Shown here piece after piece: positions 44,664 through 51,509 of a stretch of DNA of 64,000 nt (positions are counted from its first letter, which is position 1; each line of letters starts with the position of its first letter). A program made the translations under genes and the position numbers. The stretch comes from GCA-002733465 sp965230525. Lineage in GTDB: Bacteria; Pseudomonadota; Gammaproteobacteria; Enterobacterales; Kangiellaceae. The stretch covers positions 3,782,001 to 3,846,000 of the forward strand of contig OZ246008.1 of the NCBI GenBank assembly GCA_965230525.1, written 5' to 3'. The notes below the pieces were generated by a model. It saw nothing but the letters and a program-made list of their open reading frames with translations, had not been told where the DNA came from and did not search any database.

Positions 44664-46109
44664 ATGGGAAACGTACTTAATACCAATGTTTCTTCGATAA
44701 ACGCACAACGAAGCCTACTAAGAGTAAATACTGATCTAGGCATAACTTTTCAAAGATTATCTTCAGGCTTGCGGATCAACAGTGCAAAAGATGATGCGGC
44801 TGGATTACAAATATCCAACAACCTGTCGTCACAAATCAACGGCTTAACCGTTGCCATTCGAAACGCAAATGATGGAATATCACTTGCTCAAGTTGCGGAA
44901 GGCGCGCTACAAGAGTCAACCAACATATTACAAAGAATTCGCGATCTATCCATCCAATCCGCATCGGATGTGAATGGCCCAACGGAACGTGCAGCACTGC
45001 AAGCAGAAGTAAGCCAACTGATCCAAGAATTAGGGCGAATTGCCGACACCACCCGTTTTGGTAGTACACAGTTGCTTGACGGCTCATTCCTCAGCAAACA
45101 AATTCAAGTAGGGGCGCAAGCCAATGAGACTATCAACGTTAGCATTGCTGACGCGAGAGCGACCTCTTTAGGTACTCATATCCTGACTACCGCTGGAACA
45201 ATTACTGGAGATACAGTTTCTACTATCGCCAATGGAATCGCAGCGGAAACCGACCTTTCCTTAACCACTGCGGATGGTGGTACAGCAGCTAACATTTCAT
45301 ATGCCGCCGACGCGTCTGCCGCCGACATTGCTGCGGCGATTAATACCGCGGCTAACGGCATCGGAATAACCGCCACAGCTAGTAACTCGACAACTCTTAC
45401 CGGGTTAAGTGGTGCAGGTGATATTACCTTTACCTTAAACGGCAGCGCTATTGCCGCAACAGTGGATAACGCCAACGACTTAACCGCGATAGCAGCGGCT
45501 ATCAACGGTTCGTCAACAGCAACTGGCGTGACCGCAACTTTTGCCAACTCAAATAACCTCTCAAGCCTGACCTTGCAGACAACAGACGGCAGAGACATTG
45601 CATTATCTGCATTCACTAGTGACGCAGGTGCTACAGAGTCTATTACAATAGGCGCTGATACTCTAACTGAAGGTGGAACAGTCATTGGTAACGTTGTTGG
45701 TACGGTTTCCTTATCGAGCTCCAAAGGTCAGATAACAACAGCCACAGCGGGTACCGATGTGTTTGCCAGTGCCTCTTCGACCAGTAGTTTTACTTCTGTC
45801 GAAAGTGTTGATATTTCTGATTTTGCGGGAGCTCAAAGCGCCCTAGCCGTTGTTGATGCGGCAATTCGAAAAATTGACTCTCAACGAGCGGATTTAGGTG
45901 CGGTGCAAAACCGTTTCTTGGCGACAATATCTAACTTAGGAAACATTATCGAAAGCGCTTCTGCTGCTAGGTCTCGAATCACCGATACCGATTACGCGGT
46001 AGAAACTGCCAAATTGGCTAAAAACCAGGTATTGCAACAAGCAGGTCTGTCGGTGCTGTCGCAAGCAAATGCTTCTAGCCAGTCAATATTGTCTTTATTG
46101 CAAGGTTAG
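44664..46109 (+). CDS. fliC: Flagellin 1
   Basis: A 481-residue flagellin. The conserved D0/D1 N terminus (1-150) has LRINSAKDDAAGLQISNNL and GISLAQVAEGALQE; the C terminus (about 395-481) has QRADLGAVQNRF and NQVLQQAGLSVLSQANASSQ. The middle carries two Flagellin_IN-like units (DASAADIAAAINTAA, NDLTAIAAAINGSS). The start is the ATG at 44664, nine bases after AGGAG; a longer in-frame ATG at 44628 is non-homologous. It is exported by the flagellar type III system, probably with FliS, and polymerises into the filament. It has the same length as flagellin 2. Confidence 0.97.
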   Translation: MGNVLNTNVSSINAQRSLLRVNTDLGITFQRLSSGLRINSAKDDAAGLQISNNLSSQINGLTVAIRNANDGISLAQVAEGALQESTNILQRIRDLSIQSASDVNGPTERAALQAEVSQLIQELGRIADTTRFGSTQLLDGSFLSKQIQVGAQANETINVSIADARATSLGTHILTTAGTITGDTVSTIANGIAAETDLSLTTADGGTAANISYAADASAADIAAAINTAANGIGITATASNSTTLTGLSGAGDITFTLNGSAIAATVDNANDLTAIAAAINGSSTATGVTATFANSNNLSSLTLQTTDGRDIALSAFTSDAGATESITIGADTLTEGGTVIGNVVGTVSLSSSKGQITTATAGTDVFASASSTSSFTSVESVDISDFAGAQSALAVVDAAIRKIDSQRADLGAVQNRFLATISNLGNIIESASAARSRITDTDYAVETAKLAKNQVLQQAGLSVLSQANASSQSILSLLQG

Positions 46110-46133
46110 TAGAATGAAAGCCCAACGCTCCCC

Positions 46134-46145
46134 TACCGTACGACA
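46134..46145 (+). repeat. TACCGTACGACA element, copy 2
   Basis: Exact match to 44059-44070. It lies between the flagellin 1 stop and the terminator-like hairpin, so it belongs to the 3' flank of a flagellin gene. Confidence 0.8.
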
Positions 46146-46196
46146 ACTTTAGGCGCAGTATTTAGAAAACGGACTCATTTTGCAGTCTATAAAATC

Positions 46197-46235
46197 GCCA
46201 ACCAATCGAAACATCTCAAATCTCGATTGGTTGGC
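46197..46235 (+). terminator. Long hairpin downstream of flagellin 1
   Basis: GCCAACCAATCGA and TCGATTGGTTGGC form a perfect 13-bp stem around a 13-base loop, about 90 bases after the stop. No T-tract follows on the plus strand, so it may act as an mRNA 3' stabiliser as much as a terminator. Confidence 0.6.
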
Positions 46236-46303
46236 AAACCGCCTCTATTTCTGCTTTATCCATGGCTATATCAAATTAAATTAAATTTTTTCTGTAAATA
46301 ATT

Positions 46304-46330
46304 TAAAGTCGCTATTTTTAGCGCCGATAC
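46304..46330 (+). promoter_or_regulatory. Sigma-28 promoter of flagellin 2
   Basis: TAAAGTCG, an 11-base spacer and GCCGATAC closely match the FliA consensus. The start near 46337 gives a leader of about 283 bases with four TTCTCAG heptamers. Confidence 0.88.
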
Positions 46331-46349
46331 CCTTCTTGAACGCGAATTG

Positions 46350-46577
46350 TTCTCAGCAGTTCTCGAACACCGTAAGTTATTGTTTCTCAGGCGATAAACT
46401 TTATCTGATTATAGTCAGCTCTAGCTTCTCTCCTTTCGACTCAATCCCTTGCAAGAATCCAAGTGTTTCTCAGATGCTTGGTTCGGAAAAACGTCTTTAA
46501 CAAGACACACGCGGACGGCTAACCCCGTCTATATTTTAAGCACTTTGTAATTTCAAAATAAGACTTACTCTTCTCAG
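46350..46577 (+). promoter_or_regulatory. TTCTCAG heptamers in the flagellin 2 leader
   Basis: Exact TTCTCAG at 46350, 46384, 46467 and 46571, all sense-strand and downstream of the predicted transcription start. The first two are 34 bases apart, the same distance as 44517 to 44551 in the other leader. Confidence 0.6.
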
Positions 46578-46619
46578 GAATAAGTTCTTGTTGAATATCA
46601 AAGGTTTAGGAGATTTATC

Positions 46620-48065
46620 ATGGGTAATGTAATACAAACTAATGTATCGTCAATCGGTGCACAGCGCTCTTTAGGGCGAACTAACGAAGCTTTAAGCACA
46701 ACTTTTCAGCGTTTATCAACTGGTTTAAGAATCAACAGCGCAAAAGACGATGCAGCGGGTCTTCAAATTTCTAACAACTTAACCTCACAAATCAACGGCT
46801 TAGGCGTAGCTGTGAGAAATGCGAATGATGGTATTTCTTTAGCTCAAACCGCTGAGGGTGCGTTACAAGAATCTTCAAACATTCTTCAACGTATTCGTGA
46901 TCTATCCATCCAATCGGCTTCTGATGTTAATGGGTCGGACGAGCGTGCAGCACTTCAGGCTGAGGTAACTCAACTTGTATCAGAATTAGGCCGTATCGCT
47001 GAAACAACTAGTTTTGGTAGTACAAAATTATTGGACGGTACTTTTTCTTCCAAAAATATCCAAGTTGGTGCTCAAGCAAATGAAACCATTTCGGTCAGTG
47101 TTGCTGACGCTAGAGCGACAGCATTGGGTAGTAATGTATTGACAAGTGCGGGTGGTTCTATTTTAGGTGATACTGTTTCAACAATTGCCAACGGTATTAC
47201 TGCGGAAACGGATCTAGCACTTACAACTGCGGAAGGAGGAACAATTACTGGTATCGCCTATGCTGATGATGCATCAGCAGCAGATATTGCTGCAGCGATT
47301 AACACGGCTGCAAGTGGTATTGGTATCACGGCTACAGCAAGCAATTCGACAACTTTAAGCTCTCTTAGCGGAGCAGGTGATATTACCTTTACTTTAAATG
47401 GTAGTGCGATTGCCGCAACAGTAGCTAACGCAAACGATTTAAGTGCGGTTGCAGCCGCAATCAATGGTTCTTCTACTGCCTCTGGAGTAACAGCGTCATT
47501 CGCTGACGCCAATAATCTTTCAAGTTTAACACTTAGTACAACTGATGGAAGAGATATTGCTTTATCAGCATTTACTAGTGATGCAGGGGCTACTGAGTCA
47601 ATAGTGATTGGCGCTGATACTCTAACGGAAGGCGGTACAATCATCGGTAACGTTGTTGGTACTATCTCACTATCTAGCTCTAAAGGTCAGATCACTACTG
47701 CAACAGCGAGCACAGAAGTGTTTGCAAACGCTTCTTCAACCAGTAGTTTTAGTTCAGTTCAAAGTATCGATATCGGTGATTATGCCGGTGCACAAGCAGC
47801 CTTAGCAGTAGTTGATGCAGCACTAGGCAAGATCGACTCACAACGAGCTGACTTAGGTGCGATTCAAAACCGTTTCAGTAGTACTATCGCTAACTTAGGA
47901 AGCATCATCGAGAATACTTCAGCGGCACGTTCGCGTATTCGAGATACTGACTTTGCAGCTGAAACAGCTGAATTGGCTAAGAATCAGGTACTTCAGCAAG
48001 CAGGACTTTCGGTATTGGCACAGGCTAACGCTTCGTCTCAATCAGTATTGTCGCTACTTCAGTAG
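46620..48065 (+). CDS. fliC: Flagellin 2
   Basis: A 481-residue flagellin strongly similar along its whole length to flagellin 1, including the middle region with its two Flagellin_IN-like units. Its DNA differs mainly at third codon positions, so the duplication is not recent. The C terminus is NQVLQQAGLSVLAQANASSQ followed by SVLSLLQ. The ribosome site AGGAG lies six bases before the ATG. A strong sigma-28 promoter precedes it. It may be the major or minor filament subunit; the sequence does not say which. Confidence 0.97.
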   Translation: MGNVIQTNVSSIGAQRSLGRTNEALSTTFQRLSTGLRINSAKDDAAGLQISNNLTSQINGLGVAVRNANDGISLAQTAEGALQESSNILQRIRDLSIQSASDVNGSDERAALQAEVTQLVSELGRIAETTSFGSTKLLDGTFSSKNIQVGAQANETISVSVADARATALGSNVLTSAGGSILGDTVSTIANGITAETDLALTTAEGGTITGIAYADDASAADIAAAINTAASGIGITATASNSTTLSSLSGAGDITFTLNGSAIAATVANANDLSAVAAAINGSSTASGVTASFADANNLSSLTLSTTDGRDIALSAFTSDAGATESIVIGADTLTEGGTIIGNVVGTISLSSSKGQITTATASTEVFANASSTSSFSSVQSIDIGDYAGAQAALAVVDAALGKIDSQRADLGAIQNRFSSTIANLGSIIENTSAARSRIRDTDFAAETAELAKNQVLQQAGLSVLAQANASSQSVLSLLQ

Positions 48066-48081
48066 GATTAAGCTGATGGTT

Positions 48082-48120
48082 AACGTTAAATTTCAAGCGC
48101 TTTTTAAGCCATTTAACGTT
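48082..48120 (+). terminator. Inverted repeat between flagellin 2 and flaG
   Basis: AACGTTAAAT and ATTTAACGTT form a perfect 10-bp stem with a 19-base loop just after the flagellin 2 stop. It is AT-rich and lacks a T-tract; it may attenuate read-through into flaG or protect the flagellin mRNA end. Confidence 0.5.
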
Positions 48121-48127
48121 TGGTGGG

Positions 48128-48164
48128 AAAGTCAGTCTTGGCTGGCTTTCTCTTTCGCTCTTTG
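48128..48164 (+). terminator. Second hairpin between flagellin 2 and flaG
   Basis: AAAGTCAG and CTGGCTTT pair over 8 bp (one G-T pair) with a TCTTGG loop, followed by a pyrimidine stretch (CTCTTTCGCTCTTT). It is a plausible partial terminator that would make flaG less expressed than flagellin. Confidence 0.5.
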
Positions 48165-48176
48165 AGGTAAATTGCT

Positions 48177-48629
48177 ATGGCTACGTTAAATTTAGCAGGC
48201 AACTTTCAACCGGCCTCGGTGGCTAGCGGCAGAGAATTGCCGCGAAGCGACTTAGGTAGAGCGCCTTCAGCTTCAAAAGGTCTAGTTAATAATGAGCAAA
48301 TAGCGGAGGTTAAAAGGACTAACCAAAGCGACACCCAAAACACTAATAAAGTCGAAAGCGCTGCTAGCGCACCCGCTCAAGTTGATCAGCAAGAAGTAAA
48401 AAACCAAATTGAAGAGCTTCAGCAATTTAATCAAAGTATTGATAGAAGCCTTCAATTTAAAGTCGATGACGAGCTTGGTGTGACCATCGTGCGAGTTGTT
48501 GATAAAGAGACTGATGAACTGATCAGGCAATTCCCGCCTGAGGAGCTTATTAATCTTTCTAGACGCTTGAAGGAGCTCAATGAACAAAACTCTGGTAATA
48601 GCGGAGTATTGCTTCAAGAGAAAGTTTGA
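48177..48629 (+). CDS. flaG: FlaG family protein
   Basis: A 150-residue protein. The variable Ser/Ala/Gln N-terminal half is followed by the FlaG domain (about 80-145) with LQFKVDDELGVTIVRVVDKE and RQFPPEELINLSRRL. FlaG affects filament length or assembly in Pseudomonas and Vibrio; the mechanism is unclear. It follows flagellin 2 by 111 bp of hairpin-rich DNA and ends just before a strong terminator. Confidence 0.93.
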   Translation: MATLNLAGNFQPASVASGRELPRSDLGRAPSASKGLVNNEQIAEVKRTNQSDTQNTNKVESAASAPAQVDQQEVKNQIEELQQFNQSIDRSLQFKVDDELGVTIVRVVDKETDELIRQFPPEELINLSRRLKELNEQNSGNSGVLLQEKV

Positions 48630-48632
48630 ACG

Positions 48633-48656
48633 AAGGGAGGTGCGCCTCCCTTTTTT
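48633..48656 (+). terminator. Intrinsic terminator after flaG
   Basis: AAGGGAGG-TGCG-CCTCCCTT forms an 8-bp stem with a tetraloop and runs into a T6 tract. It begins four bases after the flaG stop codon and closes the flagellin-flaG unit. Confidence 0.93.
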
Positions 48657-48700
48657 CTGCCAAACGCCAAATTAATTGAACAGACCAACTTGGATTGGTT

Positions 48701-48715
48701 TGGCCTAAATTTTGC
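48701..48715 (+). promoter_or_regulatory. Sigma-54 promoter candidate for fliD
   Basis: TGGCCT-AAATT-TTGC: TGGC at -24, TTGC at -12, GG-N10-GC. The predicted start near 48727 is about 150 bases upstream of fliD. It fits FleQ control of the fliDST unit. Confidence 0.7.
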
Positions 48716-48791
48716 TAAATTAAAAGGATACTTAGCTAATTCTAAACCCCACTCAGCGGTTAAAATAATTTAAGAAATCATTAAAAAATAT

Positions 48792-48818
48792 TCATTTCAG
48801 CTTTTTTACGGCCGATAA
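48792..48818 (+). promoter_or_regulatory. Possible sigma-28 promoter for fliD
   Basis: A perfect FliA -10 element, GCCGATAA, is at 48811-48818. At the correct distance upstream, TCATTTCA is a poor -35. It may add late-class expression to fliD, downstream of the sigma-54 site. Confidence 0.45.
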
Positions 48819-48874
48819 CCTTTAAAGTAGTTGAAATAAGTATTTTTGTTTACAAAGCAATAGGTATTCACAAT

Positions 48875-50251
48875 ATGGGACTCATTAGTATAGGTGGACT
48901 GGGTTCGGGACTGGATGTGACATCAATCATCGATGCACTGGTCACTGCCGAACGGACACCTAAACAAAACAGTTTAGACCGGTTTGAAGCGGATGTATCC
49001 GTCACCCTGACCGGTCTGGGTGGACTTCGTAATTCGCTTGATGAACTCAGAGCTGCTGCATTGGATCTTAGTTTGGCATCAAACTTTGAAAAACGTGGCG
49101 TAAGTGTTTCGGACTCTAGTTTTTTTAGTGCCACCGCGTCCAGTTCTGCCTCCGCAGGGAGTTATGACATCGAGGTCAAGCAACTAGCGACGGGTAGTGA
49201 AGATCAAAGCCAAATCTTTACCGGCGGTAGTTCGACAACCTTCGGCGACGGCACCCTCACTTTTACCGTTGGAGTCAATACCTTTGATGTTGCGGTGTCC
49301 TCTGCGGACACTTTGGAAGATATTCGAAATAACATTAATCAAGCAACAGGTAACAGTTTTGTTTCTGTTAATTTACTTAATAATGTCACCGACCAAGTCG
49401 ATACCGGAAGTGTATTGGTGTTTAACTCTTCGACCACTGGTGCAGGCAATGATTTGGCAGTGACATATACTGGCGATGCCTCGCTGGCAGACCTATCGAC
49501 AAATCTGACACAAACGGATGCCGCAAAAGACGCGACCATCGAAATCGATGGGTTTGAAGCCTCCAGCGCCACTAATAAGTTTACTGATGTGATCGAAGGC
49601 GTCACCATAGACGCTGCAAAAACGAATGCGCTTGGGGAGAGCGAGTCTCTCACTGTTACATTAGATACAGATAACACTAAATCACTTATTACTTCGTTTA
49701 TCGATACCTACAACAGCTTTGTTGAGCTGACCAAACAACTCGGCTCTGCAGACGAGAACTCTCCCGGCTTATTACTGGGAGATTACACCCTAAGACAAGT
49801 CAGCTCTCAAGTGAGAAATTTATTTTCCTCTACCATTTCGTCTGCGTCAGGTTCATTTAATAGCTTAACATCGCTGGGAATTAGCAGTACTCAAGACGGC
49901 TTACTTGAAATAGACGATGAGCAACTCACCGAGGCGATTGAATCTGATTTCGAAAAGTTTGATGATTTATTTGCTGGCGATACGGGGTTCGCGACTCAAC
50001 TAAGAGACTTAATTAATAATTACACCAGTAGCACCGGTATTATTGCTACTCGTGAAACTTCGTTAAATGAACAACTCAGCCAAATTGCGGATGATCGTAT
50101 ATCATTAGAATTACGTATTGAGAAACTACAGTTTAGACTAACTAATCAATTTGCTGCCATGGATGCCATTGTGGCCCAGTTTAACAGCACTCAAAGTTAT
50201 ATCGCGCAGCAATTTGAAAACTTACCTGGCTTTGGTGGTAACGAGAGTTAA
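48875..50251 (+). CDS. fliD: Filament cap protein FliD
   Basis: A 458-residue cap protein. The N-terminal part (GLGSGLDVTSIIDALVTAERTPK) and the C-terminal helices (DDRISLELRIEKLQFRLTNQFAAMDAIVAQ) are the family's polymerisation segments; the middle is variable. The pentameric cap at the filament tip folds incoming flagellin. The gene is followed at 40 bp by fliS and then by a fliT-like gene, the usual order. Confidence 0.96.
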   Translation: MGLISIGGLGSGLDVTSIIDALVTAERTPKQNSLDRFEADVSVTLTGLGGLRNSLDELRAAALDLSLASNFEKRGVSVSDSSFFSATASSSASAGSYDIEVKQLATGSEDQSQIFTGGSSTTFGDGTLTFTVGVNTFDVAVSSADTLEDIRNNINQATGNSFVSVNLLNNVTDQVDTGSVLVFNSSTTGAGNDLAVTYTGDASLADLSTNLTQTDAAKDATIEIDGFEASSATNKFTDVIEGVTIDAAKTNALGESESLTVTLDTDNTKSLITSFIDTYNSFVELTKQLGSADENSPGLLLGDYTLRQVSSQVRNLFSSTISSASGSFNSLTSLGISSTQDGLLEIDDEQLTEAIESDFEKFDDLFAGDTGFATQLRDLINNYTSSTGIIATRETSLNEQLSQIADDRISLELRIEKLQFRLTNQFAAMDAIVAQFNSTQSYIAQQFENLPGFGGNES

Positions 50252-50291
50252 GCCAGCTTAAAGAACTAACTTTTATTGAGGAATTAAAACT

Positions 50292-50687
50292 ATGGGACTA
50301 TCCGGAGCGTTAGCCTACAACAAAATTAGTGCCACGAGCGGCGTTGAAGACGCGGACCCACATATGTTGATTCAAATGCTGATTGATGGAGCGATCGAAA
50401 AAATCAACAAAGCAAAGTATTTTATGAACGAGAAAAAAATTGCCCAGAAAGGTCAACACATTAGCTGGGCTATTTCTATTATTAATGGCCTTCAAGCGAG
50501 TCTCGACTTTGTAAAAGGGGGCGAAATCTCAACTAACCTCAATGATTTATACGAATTCAGCACCGTCACTTTGATGCAAGCAAACGCAGAAAACAGCATC
50601 GAAAAGCTAGATGCAGTATTAAAAGTTATGGGCAACATTCGTGAAGCCTGGATGGGAATACGAGACCAAGCGCTCGCAGAAAGTTAG
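50292..50687 (+). CDS. fliS: Flagellin export chaperone FliS
   Basis: A 131-residue helical chaperone. Conserved parts are YNKISATSGVEDADPHMLIQMLIDGAIEKI and GGEISTNLNDLYEFSTVTLMQAN. It binds the flagellin C terminus before export. It lies between fliD and a fliT-like gene. Confidence 0.95.
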   Translation: MGLSGALAYNKISATSGVEDADPHMLIQMLIDGAIEKINKAKYFMNEKKIAQKGQHISWAISIINGLQASLDFVKGGEISTNLNDLYEFSTVTLMQANAENSIEKLDAVLKVMGNIREAWMGIRDQALAES

Positions 50688-50710
50688 TAAAAGATAAGTA
50701 AACGAACGCA

Positions 50711-51025
50711 ATGTCTAATTTAGAATTTAAAAATAAGCTGGAAAAAACCAATCGCAAAATCATGCACCTAGCCGATTCGGAAAATTGGGATGAACTGCTC
50801 ACCTTGAGCAAGCAACGCGATGAATTTATTCGAGGTTATTTTGAAGACAAGTCAAATACTCACAGCAAACGTGCTGTAGAATCATTATTAGAAACGGTCA
50901 AACACTCGGATAAATTGGTTGCCGATAAGCTAGCAATTTTAAAGCAGCGAATGATAAGCCAAAGTATTAACCTCAAAAATTCTCAAAGCGCGATAAAGTC
51001 TTATCAAAAAACTCAGGAAAGCTAG
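50711..51025 (+). CDS. fliT: FliT-like chaperone
   Basis: A 104-residue, helical, charged protein in the fliT position, 23 bp after fliS. The segment NWDELLTLSKQRDEFIRGYF resembles the FliT family. FliT keeps FliD unassembled and in enteric bacteria also modulates FlhDC. Similarity is weak and the call leans on gene order. Confidence 0.78.
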   Translation: MSNLEFKNKLEKTNRKIMHLADSENWDELLTLSKQRDEFIRGYFEDKSNTHSKRAVESLLETVKHSDKLVADKLAILKQRMISQSINLKNSQSAIKSYQKTQES

Positions 51026-51030
51026 CCGGC

Positions 51031-51504
51031 TTGAATATACGCGAGTGCAATAAGAGCGATATAGCGACCCTCACCCAGTTCACTCTATCACTGCACCATC
51101 ATGAAAATGATCATCAACTTAAACCGCATTCTGATCTAGAAATTAATTTAACTCGATGGCTAAACTCAGAACTCGACTCGCCTAACTCTCTGCTATTATT
51201 GGCTGAAAGTGAGGGGAAACCCGCAGGCTTTATCTGTGCCACCAGTGTGATCAATGATAATGGATTCCTGGCTGATCCAATCAAAGGCTTGATCCAACTG
51301 TTGTGGGTAGAGCCCGCGTACCGCAGAATGAAACTTGCGCAAAAAATGGTCACAACGCTAGAACAGTGCTTTATCGAGTTGGGCATTCCCTATGTTGAAT
51401 GCAACTATTTAAAAGGTAATTCATTAGCTGAGTCATTTTGGCAAAAGCAGAACTACCACGTAACGTCCGTGACTTCTCGAAAGTGGTTAAACACCAATAA
51501 CTAG
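51031..51504 (+). CDS. GNAT-family N-acetyltransferase
   Basis: A 157-residue GNAT protein. The acetyl-CoA pocket region is LLWVEPAYRRMKLAQKMVTTLEQC, where the usual glycine-rich R/Q-x-x-G-x-A motif is R-R-M-K-L-A with Lys for Gly. The last strand region has YVECNYLKGNSLAESFWQKQNY. The start is TTG at 51031, five bases after the fliT-like stop, so it is co-transcribed with fliDST. It might acetylate flagellin, a glycan precursor or an unrelated small molecule; there is no direct evidence for the substrate. Confidence 0.85.
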   Translation: MNIRECNKSDIATLTQFTLSLHHHENDHQLKPHSDLEINLTRWLNSELDSPNSLLLLAESEGKPAGFICATSVINDNGFLADPIKGLIQLLWVEPAYRRMKLAQKMVTTLEQCFIELGIPYVECNYLKGNSLAESFWQKQNYHVTSVTSRKWLNTNN

Positions 51505-51509
51505 ACTAT

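Larger units (their letters stand above)
46110..46619. other. Spacer between the two flagellins
   Basis: This 510-base spacer has no gene. It contains TACCGTACGACA (46134-46145), a 13-bp-stem hairpin (46197-46235), the sigma-28 promoter of flagellin 2 (46304-46330) and four TTCTCAG heptamers between 46350 and 46577 in the long 5' leader. Confidence 0.85.

Noticed and set aside
45176..45724. 182-codon ORF antisense to flagellin 1, with a related 128-codon ORF antisense to flagellin 2 (47258-47644)
   Set aside because: Both lie opposite the Ala/Asn/Thr-rich middle domains and resemble each other only because the flagellins do. They have no promoter or ribosome site, and the sense frames are certain.
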